Part shown: in pieces, positions 27,575 to 38,148 of the stretch
Numbering within the stretch: position 1 is the stretch's first letter
Layout of the letters: the number at the start of each line of letters is the position of its first letter
Origin: Deltaproteobacteria bacterium
Lineage (GTDB): Bacteria > Desulfobacterota > Binatia > UBA12015
Length of the DNA: 64,000 nt
NCBI GenBank assembly: GCA_016874795.1
Contig: VGTG01000006.1
Location: forward strand, 1 to 64,000
Direction: 5' to 3'
Made by a program: the position numbers and the translations under genes
The notes under the pieces: model-generated
Databases searched by the model: none
The model's input: only the letters and a program-made list of their open reading frames with translations
What the model was told of the DNA's origin: nothing

Positions 27575-30276
27575 AGCGAGGCCGCGTCGCACGCCTCGGT
27601 CGAAAGCCCGTCCTCGGGAGCGGAGCGCACCCAGACGCGGAACGTCGAGCCCTCGCCGAGGGCGCTCTCGAGCGAAACGGTTCCGCCGAGCACCTGCACG
27701 AGCTGTCGCACGATGTAGAGCCCGAGCCCGACGCCGCCGTGGCGTCGCGTCGTCGAGCCGTCTCCCTGGCGGAACGACTCGAAGATCGCCTCGTGCAGCT
27801 CCGGCGGGATCCCGGGCCCCGTGTCGCCGACCGCGAACTCCACTCCGTCGTCGCGGCGTCGTACGTCGAGCGTGACGCGACCCGCGGCCGTGAAGTTGAA
27901 CGCGTTGGCGAGCAAGTTTCCCACGACGACTTTGAGCTTGCCCGGGTCCGTCCGGAGGACTCCGACGTCCGGCGCGACCGTGCCCACGAGCTCCGGCGCG
28001 TCTCCGCCGCGTCCGTCGGCCGTCTCGAGGACGAGCGATTCGACGAGATCCGCGACGGGTACGTCGCTCGGGTCGAGCGGGATCCGCCCGGATTCGAGGC
28101 GGCTCAGATCGAGCGTCGCGTTGACGAGCCGGTAGAGATTCCCGGCGCTCCGCGCGATGCGGCGTAGCGTGTCGGTCTGTCGCGCGTTCAGCGGCTCGTA
28201 GGCGCCGTCGAGAAGAAGATCCGAGTAGCCGAGGATCGCGTTCAGCGGCGTCCGGAGCTCGTGCGACATCGTTGCGACGAACTGGCTCTTGAGCTGGCTC
28301 GCGCTCTCGAGGCGGCTGAACAGCTGCGCGTTGGCGAGCCCGAGCGAAGCGAGCGCGCCGATGCGCCGCGCCATGCGCTCGTCGGCGGCGTCGAACGGCG
28401 CGTCCGCGGCGCGGCGGCCGACGCTCAGCGTGCCGATGAGACTGCTGCCGCGCCGGAGACCGACGAGCATGCCGTTCGAGATCCCGTACGCCGCCATCAG
28501 CCCACCGAGGATCTCGTCGTCGGCCACGACGTGGATCACGCCGTCCTGCTCCAGCCGCGCGACCCGCTCGGCGACGCTCGCGCGCGTCACGCGAAGCGCG
28601 CGGAGCGCTTCCCACGGCGTCGCGGTGTCGCCGTCGCCCGCCATCGGGAGGAACTCGTCCGTCTCCTCCTCGTAGAGGTAGGTGTGCGCGATGTCGCACT
28701 GCAGCGCCTCGCGCGTGACACGACAGAGCCGCTCGAGCAGCACCGGCGCGTCGAGCGACGAGACCATCTCCTCCCCGAGACGCGCGAGGCTCGCCTCGAT
28801 CCGGCTCTCCTCGTGCTTCCGCTGGTAGAGCTCGACGGCGCCCACGGCACTGGTCAAGAGGCCCGCGATCCCTTCGCAGAGCCGGACCTCCTCCGCGTCG
28901 AACGGGCGCGACGTGCGGCGGGCCGCGACCAAGCCGCCGAAGTAGTGCCCGCGCGCGGTCAGCGAAGTGGCGATCATCGTCCCGACGCCGAGCGGGTTCA
29001 GGACGCCGTTCGCGAGCTCGGACGAGTCGACCGGATCCTGGAGGACGATCGTCTCGCCGGCGGGGAGCCGTCCCTGGAACACGCTGCCGCGTGGGAAGCG
29101 CAGCGCGCGCACGAATGCTTCCTCGCCCGGATCGAGGCCGACCTGCGCGATCGCGCGGCTCACCAGGGTCGTGGGATCTTCCTGGAAGACGAGGACGGCG
29201 TCGCACTCGAGCGCTTCGCGGCTCCGGTGGAGGCCGCGCTCGAGGACGGTGTGCAGGTCGAGCGTCCCGGTGACGTCGCGCGCGATCTCGAGAAGAGCGC
29301 GCGTCCGTGCCTCGGCACGCACGCGCTCGGTGACGTCACGTCCCACGCCGATCGTGCCGACGAAAGCGCCGCCGACGCGGCGACCGGAAGCGCGGAACTC
29401 GCCGACGCGCCACCCTCCCGAGCTGTCGCGGATGCGGAACTCGGCGGCGGCGGACGTCGCGCCCTGCAGGATCTGCTGCTGCACCGCGGCGGCACGAGCG
29501 ATATCGTCGGGGTGCACGAACTCGGAGAAGTGCTTGCCGACCCACTCCTCGCGCTTCCACCCGAGCCGGCGCTCGAAAGCCTGGTTGAGCGACGCCACCC
29601 GGCCGTCCGGCTCGACGAAGCAGAGCACGTCTTCCATGCTCTCGACGAGGTCCTGGTAACGCTGCTCCGAATCGCGGAGGGAGGACTCCGCGCTGAGGCG
29701 CTCGGCCGCTTCGAGAGCGAGCGTCAGGAGGTCCGCGAGGGAGCGCGCGAAGCGCTGCTCGTCGCGGGTCCAGAACCGCACGGAGCCCCGGTGCTCGAGC
29801 CGCAGCACGCCGACGACGCGGCCATGGCGCCGGATCGGCGCGTGCATCGCGGCCACCGACTCGCCGCCTCGGGCGCTGAGCTCGAACGTTCGCGGATCGC
29901 GGTGACAGTCGCGGACCGCGACGACCGGCTCGATCTCGAGCGCCGCGAGATAGCGCGGGTGTGCCGCGGCGAGAAGCGGCTCGACGGCGCTTGCCTCCTC
30001 GCGGCCGCGCTCGAGGCGATGCTCGCAGTCGAGCCGAGCGCGCGTCGCATCGAAGAGCCAGACACCGACACGCGCGACCTCGAGCGCGTCCGCGGCGACG
30101 CGCGCCAGCTCCGCGGCGAAGCCCGCGCGGTCGCCGCGTGCGAGGGCGGGGCTCCTCCAGAGCTCTCCGAGGGCCCGATCCTGGCGTGCGACGCGGATCT
30201 CGTCGCGGGGAAGGCCGGGGACGTCCTCGTCCGTCGCGACGGCTTCACCGACGCGTGCTCCGATCTCACCCTGCAA
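27511..30276 (-). CDS. Multidomain GAF/PAS sensor histidine kinase
   Basis: SEQRYQDLVESMEDVLCFVEPDGRVASLNQAFERRLGW (PAS), GAF-like regions, FVATMSHELRTPLNAILGYSDLLL (HisKA), VGNLLANAFNFT...DTGPGIPPE...GVGLGLYIVRQL (HATPase). Confidence 0.92.
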   Translation of the reverse strand: MQGEIGARVGEAVATDEDVPGLPRDEIRVARQDRALGELWRSPALARGDRAGFAAELARVAADALEVARVGVWLFDATRARLDCEHRLERGREEASAVEPLLAAAHPRYLAALEIEPVVAVRDCHRDPRTFELSARGGESVAAMHAPIRRHGRVVGVLRLEHRGSVRFWTRDEQRFARSLADLLTLALEAAERLSAESSLRDSEQRYQDLVESMEDVLCFVEPDGRVASLNQAFERRLGWKREEWVGKHFSEFVHPDDIARAAAVQQQILQGATSAAAEFRIRDSSGGWRVGEFRASGRRVGGAFVGTIGVGRDVTERVRAEARTRALLEIARDVTGTLDLHTVLERGLHRSREALECDAVLVFQEDPTTLVSRAIAQVGLDPGEEAFVRALRFPRGSVFQGRLPAGETIVLQDPVDSSELANGVLNPLGVGTMIATSLTARGHYFGGLVAARRTSRPFDAEEVRLCEGIAGLLTSAVGAVELYQRKHEESRIEASLARLGEEMVSSLDAPVLLERLCRVTREALQCDIAHTYLYEEETDEFLPMAGDGDTATPWEALRALRVTRASVAERVARLEQDGVIHVVADDEILGGLMAAYGISNGMLVGLRRGSSLIGTLSVGRRAADAPFDAADERMARRIGALASLGLANAQLFSRLESASQLKSQFVATMSHELRTPLNAILGYSDLLLDGAYEPLNARQTDTLRRIARSAGNLYRLVNATLDLSRLESGRIPLDPSDVPVADLVESLVLETADGRGGDAPELVGTVAPDVGVLRTDPGKLKVVVGNLLANAFNFTAAGRVTLDVRRRDDGVEFAVGDTGPGIPPELHEAIFESFRQGDGSTTRRHGGVGLGLYIVRQLVQVLGGTVSLESALGEGSTFRVWVRSAPEDGLSTEACDAASLQAPSFARARASAGRALQRAR

Positions 30277-30490
30277 GCGACCTCCTGGCTGGTTCGAGGG
30301 GCGCCGGACCCACCGACGCGTCTGCGCAACGAAAAGGCGGCCCCCCTGGACGGCGATCAGCTTGCCCGTCGGCGCGAGCTGAAACTACTGCCGGGAGGGT
30401 ACCTGGGCGTCCTTCAACTTGCGCAGGCAGGCGCCTGTGCTAGGCCGGACCACGCCGCGCTTTCGAGCCGCGGTGCGACGTTTTCCTCGT

Positions 30491-30564
30491 CGGGGTGTAG
30501 CTCAGACTGGTAGAGCACTGCGTTCGGGACGCAGGGGCCGCAGGTTCAAATCCTGTCACCCCGA
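30491..30564 (+). tRNA. tRNA-Pro(CGG)
   Basis: Cloverleaf: acceptor CGGGGTG/CACCCCG, D-arm GCTC..GAGC, anticodon stem CTGCG-TTCGGGA-CGCAG, T-arm GCAGG-TTCAAAT-CCTGT; no encoded CCA. Confidence 0.95.
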
Positions 30565-30662
30565 CTCGTCATGCCTTCGGCGTGCGTTGGGCGTGCTCCG
30601 AATCCGGAGCACCCGCGCGCGCGGCTTGCGAGCGCGAAGCATGGTGGTATAGGGCGGCCACC

Positions 30663-31094
30663 TTGCGTCGCGCGAGCCTCGTCCGTGGTGCCGTGCTGGC
30701 GCTCCTGCTGCTTCCGAGCGCCGCCTCGGCGGCGCCGGCACGCTCGCCGGCCCCGGAAGCCACGAGCGTCGTCGCGTTCGAGGCGAACCTGTCCCCCGAG
30801 ATGGCCGTTCTCCGCGAGGAGATCGCCGACCTCCGCGAGCGCGTCGATGCGGTTCGCGAGGGGACCGAGCCTCCGGCGTGGGCGGCAAGGGCCTATGAGC
30901 GCCTCGGTCACCGCGTGGAGCGGCTGAATCAGCTCCTCGAGCGGCTCGCGGCGCGCGTCGAGACGCCGGTGCCGCGCCTCGACGAGCCGTTCACGCTGCT
31001 GACGGTCGCCGCGTGCATGCTGATCCTCGGCTTTCTCGCAGGACGGACGATGCAGCGTCGTTCCGGCCGGAAGGACCCGCGCTTCCGGCTATGA
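30663..31094 (+). CDS. Hypothetical protein with signal peptide/coiled coil and C-terminal TM segment
   Basis: Probable TTG start at 30663 in ORF 30582..31094; LRRASLVRGAVLALLLLPSAASA; LREEIADLRERVDAV; LLTVAACMLILGFLAGRTM; overlaps plsY by ATGA. Confidence 0.5.
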   Translation: MRRASLVRGAVLALLLLPSAASAAPARSPAPEATSVVAFEANLSPEMAVLREEIADLRERVDAVREGTEPPAWAARAYERLGHRVERLNQLLERLAARVETPVPRLDEPFTLLTVAACMLILGFLAGRTMQRRSGRKDPRFRL

Positions 31095-31711
31095 GCGAGC
31101 TCCTGGGCGTCGCTCTGATCTCCTACCTGATCGGATCGGTGCCCTGGGGCTACCTCCTCGGGCGCTGGTACGGGCTCGACGTCCGCCGCTCCGGCAGCGG
31201 GAACATCGGCGCGACGAACGTCGCACGGTCGCTCGGCCGGCGCGTCGGCCTCCTCACGCTCGCGCTCGATGCCGCGAAGGGCGCATTGCCGGTGCTGCTC
31301 GCGGCGAACGCCTCTCTCTGGCCAAGCGCGGAGACGAGCCCGGAGACGCGCGCGGCGATCGCGGCGCTCGGCGCCGTCGCGGGGCACGTCTTCTCGATCT
31401 TCCTCCGCTTCCAGGGCGGAAAGGGCGTCGCGACGGCGGCCGGAGCGCTTCTCGCACTCGCTCCGGGAGCAGCGCTGATCGCTCTCGCGGTCTTCGCAGC
31501 CCTGCTCCTTGCGAAAAGGATCGTGTCCCTCGCCTCGCTCGGCGCGGTCGCGACCGCCCCGGTCGGCATGGCCCTCAGCGGCGAGCCGCGCGCGGCCGTT
31601 CTCGCGGGCGTCGGGGTCGCCGCGCTCATCTTCGTCCGGCACCGCGACAATCTCGCCCGTCTCCGGGCGGGGACGGAGCCGAGGCTCGACGAGCGCCCTC
31701 GTACGCGCTAG
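31091..31711 (+). CDS. plsY: Glycerol-3-phosphate acyltransferase PlsY
   Basis: ISYLIGSVPWGYLLGRWYGLDVRRSGSGNIGATNVARSLG, FLRFQGGKGVATAAG. Confidence 0.94.
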   Translation: MSELLGVALISYLIGSVPWGYLLGRWYGLDVRRSGSGNIGATNVARSLGRRVGLLTLALDAAKGALPVLLAANASLWPSAETSPETRAAIAALGAVAGHVFSIFLRFQGGKGVATAAGALLALAPGAALIALAVFAALLLAKRIVSLASLGAVATAPVGMALSGEPRAAVLAGVGVAALIFVRHRDNLARLRAGTEPRLDERPRTR

Positions 31712-31823
31712 GGGTGGCTCCCCATCCGGGTCGATGCCGCTGATTTCGTAGGCAACGACCAAGTATTGAGCAGTCTGCCTGTTCGTGAAACGAGCAAGCG
31801 CGCGGCGTTCTAGTGAGCCGACG

Positions 31824-31840
31824 ACGGCATCCACCTTGCT
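31824..31840 (+). promoter_or_regulatory. Candidate sigma-54 (-24/-12) promoter upstream of amt
   Basis: GACGGCATCCACCTTGCTG: GG (31826) and GC (31838) spaced 12 bp as in TGGCAC-N5-TTGC; short leader, weak -24 match. Confidence 0.3.
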
Positions 31841-31861
31841 GACCGGCTCTGGAGGAAGTCC

Positions 31862-33202
31862 ATGGTAAAGATGCGTCCAGCAGCTTCGGGAGCCGGTCGG
31901 GCTCTCGGAGGCAGCGCCCTTGCCCTCGCGGCGTGCACCTTCGCCGATCCGGCGTGGGCCCAGGACTCTCCGCCGCCGGCGATCGACAGCGGCGACACCG
32001 CCTGGATGCTGATCTCGACCGCCCTCGTCCTGATGATGACCGCGCCCGGGCTCGCCCTCTTCTACGGCGGGCTCGTCCGGCGGAGCAACGTCCTGAGCAT
32101 CCTGATGCAGTGCCTGACGTGCATGGCGGTGCTCAGCATCGTCTGGGTGCTGATCGGATTCACCCTCGCGTTCGACGCGGGCGGCCCCCTGATCGGCGGC
32201 TTTTCGATGCTCGGCTTGAAGGGCCTCGGCGTCGAGCCGTTCGGGACCGGGACGATCCCCGGCCTCCTCTTCATGATGTTCCAGGGGACCTTCGCGATCA
32301 TCACGCCGGCGCTGATCGTCGGTGCGTACGCGGAGCGGATGCGCTTCAGCGCGTTCCTGATCTTCACCGTTCTCTGGTCGATCCTGATCTACTCGCCGCT
32401 TTGCCACTGGGTCTGGGGCGGCGGCTGGCTCGGCGCGCGCGGCGCGCTCGACTTCGCCGGCGGCACCGTCGTGCACATCAGCTCCGGCATCTCGGCGCTC
32501 GCGGCGGCGCTCTTGATCGGCGAGCGGATCGGCTACGGCGCGGAGCCTCTGCCGCCGCACAACCTGCCGTTCACGGTCGCGGGCGCGGCGCTTCTCTGGA
32601 TCGGCTGGTTCGGCTTCAACGCCGGCAGCGCTCTCGCCGCGAACGGGCTCGCAGCGGTCGCGTTCGTCACCACGAACACCGCCGCGGCCGCAGCGGCGAT
32701 CGGCTGGATAACGATCGAGTGGCTGACGCGCGGGAAGCCGACGGTCCTCGGAGCGGCTTCGGGCGTCGTCGCGGGTCTCGTCGCGATCACGCCGGCGGCC
32801 GGCTTCGTGACACCGATGTCCTCGATCGGGATCGGCTTCGCCGCCGGGATCCTCTGCTTCTACGGAATTCGCTTGAAGGAGATGTTCGGCGCGGACGACG
32901 CGCTCGACGTCGTCGGAATCCACGGCGTCGGTGGAACGTGGGGCGCGATCGCGACGGGGATCTTCGCCGACGCCGCGATCGGCGGGAAAGACGGACTCCT
33001 CACGGGCAATCCCGGTCAGGTGTGGCTCCAATTCGAAGGCGTTCTCGCGACGATCGTCTTCTGCTTCGTCGGCTCGATCATTCTCTTGAAATTGACGGAC
33101 CTCATCGTCGGACTTCGCGTCGACGACGAGGAGGAGCTGGCGGGCCTCGATCTCAGCCAGCACCGCGAACGCGGTTACGTGCTCGGGTCGGTCGCCGAGT
33201 AG
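31862..33202 (+). CDS. amt: Ammonium transporter
   Basis: DTAWMLISTALVLMMTAPGLALFYGGLVRRSNVLSILMQ; VVHISSGISALAAAL; GIHGVGGTWGAIATGIF. Confidence 0.95.
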   Translation: MVKMRPAASGAGRALGGSALALAACTFADPAWAQDSPPPAIDSGDTAWMLISTALVLMMTAPGLALFYGGLVRRSNVLSILMQCLTCMAVLSIVWVLIGFTLAFDAGGPLIGGFSMLGLKGLGVEPFGTGTIPGLLFMMFQGTFAIITPALIVGAYAERMRFSAFLIFTVLWSILIYSPLCHWVWGGGWLGARGALDFAGGTVVHISSGISALAAALLIGERIGYGAEPLPPHNLPFTVAGAALLWIGWFGFNAGSALAANGLAAVAFVTTNTAAAAAAIGWITIEWLTRGKPTVLGAASGVVAGLVAITPAAGFVTPMSSIGIGFAAGILCFYGIRLKEMFGADDALDVVGIHGVGGTWGAIATGIFADAAIGGKDGLLTGNPGQVWLQFEGVLATIVFCFVGSIILLKLTDLIVGLRVDDEEELAGLDLSQHRERGYVLGSVAE

Positions 33203-33238
33203 TCCCAGTCCACGGCAGGCCGACCGACCTGCCCTTGA

Positions 33239-33610
<372 letters not shown>

Positions 33611-33787
33611 GCCGCTGAGCACGTTTTCATTCCCAGCGTCGTGAACCATGGTCGAGCCCGTCCGGGCCCGACGCGAGCTCCTTCGACGCTGCATCCCAGT
33701 CCACGAGATCCAACCCGGTTCCGGGGGAGCACGTCGGGGCAATCCCGGCGTAGACCAGCAACGCAGAGAAGATAGGAGAAGCTTTCG

Positions 33788-35203
33788 ATGACCGCGAAGG
33801 ACGCGCTCGAATACGCAAAGAAGAACAACGCCGTCGCCTGTGACATCAAGTTCATGGACTTCCTCGGAACGTGGCAGCACTTCACGATTCCGATGTCCGA
33901 GTATGACGAAGCCCTGTTCGAGGAAGGAAGCGGCTTCGACGGCAGCTCGATCCGCGGCTGGCAGGCCATCGACGCTTCGGACATGCTCGTCGTTCCCGAC
34001 CCGAAGACGGCGCGCATGGATCCGTTCTGCGAGGAGCCGACCGTCTCGCTGATCGGCAACATCATCGATCCGATCACGAAGGAGGAGTACTCCCGCGATC
34101 CGCGCAACATCGCGATGAAGGCCGAGGCGTACCTGAAGACGACCGGTATCGGCGACGTCGCGTACTTCGGCCCGGAGCCGGAGTTCTTCGTGTTCGACGA
34201 CGTGCGCTACTCGATCAGCCAGCAGCACAGCTTCTTCCACATCGACTCGCGCGAGGCGGGCTGGAACTCCGGCCGCGAGGAGGAGTTCGGCAACCTCGGC
34301 TACAAGGTACGGAACAAGGAAGGCTACTTCCCGGTTCCGCCGACCGACACGATGCAGGACCTCCGCACCGAGATGGTGCGCTTGATGGAGCAGGTCGGCA
34401 TCCGCGTCGAGAAGCACCACCACGAGGTGGCGACAGCCGGCCAGGCCGAGATCGACATGCGCTTCCTGCCGCTCGTCGAGATGGCCGACTCGCTGAAGTG
34501 GTTCAAGTACATCGTCAAGAACGTCGCGCGGAAGCACGGCATGACCGCGACGTTCATGCCGAAGCCGCTCTTCGGCGACAACGGCACGGGCATGCACACG
34601 CACCAGTCGATCTGGAAGGACGGCAAGCCGCTGTTCGCCGGTGACGGCTACGCCGGCATGTCGCAGCTCGCGATGCACTACATCGGCGGAATCCTGAAGC
34701 ACGCGCCGGCCCTGGCCGCGTTCACCAACCCGACGCTGAACTCCTACCGTCGCCTGGTGCCGGGCTTCGAGGCGCCGGTGAACCTCGCCTACTCGTCGCG
34801 GAATCGCTCCGCGGCGGTACGCATCCCGATGTACTCGCCCTCGCCGAAGGCGAAGCGAATCGAGGTGCGCTTCCCCGATCCGGCGTGCAACGGGTACATC
34901 GCGTTCGCGGCCATGCTGATGGCGGGCCTCGACGGCATCCAGAAGAAGATGGATCCGAAGCAGCCGCTCGACAAGGACATCTACTCGCTCAGCCCGGAAG
35001 AGCTGAAGGACGTCCCGTCGATGCCGGGCTCGCTCGAGGCGGCTCTCGACAACCTGGCGAAGGACCACGAGTTCCTGCTCCAGGGAGACGTCTTCACGAA
35101 GGACGTCGTCGAGACCTGGATCGAGTACAAGACGACCAACGAGGTCGATCAGATGCGGCTCCGTCCGCATCCGTACGAGTTCCAGCTGTACTTCGACGCC
35201 TGA
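33788..35203 (+). CDS. glnA: Type I glutamine synthetase
   Basis: [89 protein letters not shown]. Confidence 0.96.
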   Translation: MTAKDALEYAKKNNAVACDIKFMDFLGTWQHFTIPMSEYDEALFEEGSGFDGSSIRGWQAIDASDMLVVPDPKTARMDPFCEEPTVSLIGNIIDPITKEEYSRDPRNIAMKAEAYLKTTGIGDVAYFGPEPEFFVFDDVRYSISQQHSFFHIDSREAGWNSGREEEFGNLGYKVRNKEGYFPVPPTDTMQDLRTEMVRLMEQVGIRVEKHHHEVATAGQAEIDMRFLPLVEMADSLKWFKYIVKNVARKHGMTATFMPKPLFGDNGTGMHTHQSIWKDGKPLFAGDGYAGMSQLAMHYIGGILKHAPALAAFTNPTLNSYRRLVPGFEAPVNLAYSSRNRSAAVRIPMYSPSPKAKRIEVRFPDPACNGYIAFAAMLMAGLDGIQKKMDPKQPLDKDIYSLSPEELKDVPSMPGSLEAALDNLAKDHEFLLQGDVFTKDVVETWIEYKTTNEVDQMRLRPHPYEFQLYFDA

Positions 35204-35246
35204 GCGGCGTCGTTCGCACGGTGGCGGGCTTCGGCTCGCCGCGAGC

Positions 35247-35282
35247 GGGGCGGATCGGGTTTCCGATCCGCCCCGTTTTTTT
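35247..35282 (+). terminator. Rho-independent terminator of the amt-glnB-glnA cluster
   Basis: GGGGCGGATCGG-gttt-CCGATCCGCCCC-G-TTTTTTT. Confidence 0.93.
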
Positions 35283-35414
35283 CTCGTGGCGCACGGCGCG
35301 GATTGTCGCGCGTGACAAGGTTTCGCGCCGCTTCCTTCCGCCCGACGCTCGCGCAGCCGTATCTCGGCTTCGCGCCGGCACGACGCCGGCCGCGAACGGG
35401 AAAGGCGGGCGACG

Positions 35415-36230
35415 ATGCGCTTCTCGGAGATCGACGGTGGGACTCGGGGCTTCTCGGGGAGGATCGCGAAGGCGGCGACGCTCGTCGCGCTCGCGACGCT
35501 CGCAGCGTTCGCGGCAGTGCTCCTCAGCGCTTGCGGCGGCGCGAGCGAAACGGCGGACGCGGGCGAAGTGCTATTCGCCGGCCGCCCGGGAGAGCTTTCG
35601 CCGCACGATGTGGGCAGCACGGCGCGCTTCCGCATCGAAGCGAGGAGCGGCAGCGAGAGCACGTCCGCCACACGGACGACGGTCGTCCTGAGCGAGGGAC
35701 CGGACGGCGAGTTCCTCCTCGAGACCTCGACCGACACCGGCATCCGGCAGCGCCTTCGCGCGCGAGAGACGCCGGACGAGGTGCGCGTCGAGGCGATCGC
35801 CGTCGACGACGGCAGCGGCTTCGCGTGGCGCGATCTCGATCCGGCCGCGGTCCTCGTGCGCGTGCCCGTCGTGGCGGGAGCGACCCTGGAAGCGGAATTC
35901 GCCCGCACGATCGACCTTCGCATCGAGAGCGGCGGCGCCTCGACGGTGCGAAGCCTCGTCGTCACCGGCGAGTCGCGGCGTCGCGCCGTCGGCTGGGAGG
36001 ATCTCGTGCTCGGCGGGGAGACCCTGCGCGCGATCCGCTGGGAGATCGAAGGTGAGAGCCGCACCGAGACGATCGTCCTCGGCGGCGAGTCGCTCGAGAT
36101 CCGTGCGCAGCTCCGCGGCGTCGAGCACCGCGCACCGGGGCTCGGTCTCGTGCGCGAGGAGGCGGACCTCGAGATCTCCGTCGGCGGCGCGACGACCGCC
36201 GTGCACCTCGTCGCCGAGCGCGAGACCTAG
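35415..36230 (+). CDS. Hypothetical lipoprotein
   Basis: AFAAVLLSACGGASE lipobox; acidic secreted body. Confidence 0.6.
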   Translation: MRFSEIDGGTRGFSGRIAKAATLVALATLAAFAAVLLSACGGASETADAGEVLFAGRPGELSPHDVGSTARFRIEARSGSESTSATRTTVVLSEGPDGEFLLETSTDTGIRQRLRARETPDEVRVEAIAVDDGSGFAWRDLDPAAVLVRVPVVAGATLEAEFARTIDLRIESGGASTVRSLVVTGESRRRAVGWEDLVLGGETLRAIRWEIEGESRTETIVLGGESLEIRAQLRGVEHRAPGLGLVREEADLEISVGGATTAVHLVAERET

Positions 36231-36324
36231 CGCGGAGGAATGCCGCGTTTGGATCTGCCCGCGCTCGACATCGCCGGAGAGATCTCGCTAGGCTTCGTCC
36301 CCTCGTGGCTCTCGTTCGCTCCCC

Positions 36325-38148
36325 ATGAGACGAATCTCGATCGCGCTCGCCGCAGGCGGGCTGGTCGCTGGCTTCCTGTTGCGAGCCTGGAGCTGGGAGT
36401 GGAACGACCAGCTCCAGGGAGACGTCAACCTTTTCGCGCTGACCGCACGGGAATTCGCCGAGAGCGGCTCTCTCCGATACCCGATCAAGTACGAATTCAG
36501 CGATCGTGTCGACTACTGCGAGACACGGTCGGTCGCGTCTCAGCATCCGCCGCTGTTTCCGCTCGCGGCAGGGCTTCTCGCGAAGGCACTCGGCACGGAC
36601 GAAACGTATCCGCTTCTGAAGCTACTTTCGGAGCTCGGCGGGTTCGCGTTGCTCGCCCTGCTCGCGGCCCGCGGTGCGTCCGCGAGCGACTCCGGCGCTT
36701 CGACCGCGCTCCTCCTGGCCGCGGTGTCGCCGATGCTGGTCGACTTCTCCGGCAACGGGAGCCCGTACGCCTGGAGCGGGTTGCTCTTGCTCGTGGCGAC
36801 CCTCCTGGTGTGGAGGCTCCGCGCGGGTCGCGCGCTCGACTTCGTCCTGGCCGGGGCCGTTGCCGGAGTCGCGCCACAGATCCATCCGGCACTGCTCGCG
36901 ATCCCGGCGAGCTTGGCTCTCGTCGCGATGCTCCGATGGCGTCGGGTGCCGCCGCGCTGCGCGCTGGCGTTCGCCGGAGTCGGAGGCATCGTCGCGGCTC
37001 CTTGGCTCGCCTGGAACCTGCGGCACTTCGGCTCGCCGTTCTACTCGTACAATCCGCACGTCTTGTGGACCAACCTCGGCGCGGCACAGGAAGGCATCTA
37101 CGGCGACGTCGTCACCTGGCGCTGGAGCGAGGCGAGCTGGGGCGTCGTGGCGTCGAATGCATGGGATACCGCGCTCCGGAGCGGAATCGAGATGCTCGGC
37201 GGCATTCTGATGGATGGAGGGCCGGGCGCGTTCGTTCTCGCGTCGCTGACGATCTGGTCGGTGCTGACCACGGCCCCGCGGAAAGCCCTCGAAAGTGCGC
37301 TTCCGGCGCTCCTGTATCTGGCACTCGTGCTTCCCTTCGAGTTTCGCGATCGATTCGTCGTCCCTCTCCTTCCCGTCTTCTATCTCGCGGCCGGCCGCGG
37401 CTTCGCGATCGCTTCTCGATCGGGCCGTCGATCGCTCGGGGGTCTCTGCGTCGTGACGTCACTCGCGTGGATGGCGCCCGCGTACTTCGAGTCACCCCCC
37501 GCCCGGTACTACTCCGACGATGCCGCGCGGCGGAACGCGAATGCGCTGATGGTGCCCGTCGCGGAGAGCCTGGCGCGGCTCGAGGACGGACCGGTCCTCG
37601 GCTACTCGCGCGTTCTGGATGGCGGCATCGACGCGGTCTACTACCACCGGAAGCTCCTGATTCGCGGCATGGCGCACGGCCGACCGCGCCAGGAGCACTT
37701 CGGAGATCTGGCGCGGAAGCTCGCTCGAGATTTTCGAGTGCGCTACGTGTGGACCGATCTCTTCCTGAAGCCGGAGGTCGAATTGATCTTTCCCGGCGCG
37801 CGCACGGTTCTCGGAAATGGGGGATTCTTCGTGTTCGAGCTCCCGCAGGGGCGCGACCCGGCCGGCGTCTGCGACAGAACGAAGCCCGCGGCCGTCTCGA
37901 AGCCTCACGCGGTTCGGTCGAGGAGATCCCGCAGCGCCGCGCGGCGCACCTTGCCCGCGCTCGTGCGCGGAAACGAGTCGACGCGGACGAGCGCCCGCGG
38001 CAGCTTGAACCCCGCGAGGTGCAGGCGCGCGAACTCCCGCAGCTCCTCGACCGTGACTTCGGCGCGTGCGATCACCGCGACCGTCACCTGCTCGCCCCAG
38101 CGCTCGTGCGGCGTCCCGAAGACGACCGCCTCGATCACCGCCGGATGA
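36325..38148 (+). CDS. Integral membrane glycosyltransferase (GT39/ArnT-like); 3' end overlaps the convergent ligase gene
   Basis: GDVNLFALTAREFAESGSLRYPIKYEFSDR..SVASQHPPLFPLAAGLLAK, many TM segments; last ~80 aa are low-complexity Arg/Ser-rich and antisense to the next gene. Confidence 0.65.
   Translation: MRRISIALAAGGLVAGFLLRAWSWEWNDQLQGDVNLFALTAREFAESGSLRYPIKYEFSDRVDYCETRSVASQHPPLFPLAAGLLAKALGTDETYPLLKLLSELGGFALLALLAARGASASDSGASTALLLAAVSPMLVDFSGNGSPYAWSGLLLLVATLLVWRLRAGRALDFVLAGAVAGVAPQIHPALLAIPASLALVAMLRWRRVPPRCALAFAGVGGIVAAPWLAWNLRHFGSPFYSYNPHVLWTNLGAAQEGIYGDVVTWRWSEASWGVVASNAWDTALRSGIEMLGGILMDGGPGAFVLASLTIWSVLTTAPRKALESALPALLYLALVLPFEFRDRFVVPLLPVFYLAAGRGFAIASRSGRRSLGGLCVVTSLAWMAPAYFESPPARYYSDDAARRNANALMVPVAESLARLEDGPVLGYSRVLDGGIDAVYYHRKLLIRGMAHGRPRQEHFGDLARKLARDFRVRYVWTDLFLKPEVELIFPGARTVLGNGGFFVFELPQGRDPAGVCDRTKPAAVSKPHAVRSRRSRSAARRTLPALVRGNESTRTSARGSLNPARCRRANSRSSSTVTSARAITATVTCSPQRSCGVPKTTASITAG

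Noticed and set aside
28261-30513. 750-aa + strand ORF
   Set aside because: Antisense to the histidine kinase; no domain signal.
30929-33163. 744-aa minus-strand ORF rich in E/R/D
   Set aside because: Antisense to plsY and amt; low-complexity shadow of hydrophobic codons.
33640-33700. Hairpin-like sequence (GTCGAGCCCGTCCGGGCCCGAC) between glnB and glnA as a riboswitch
   Set aside because: Short imperfect stem; no recognisable riboswitch core.
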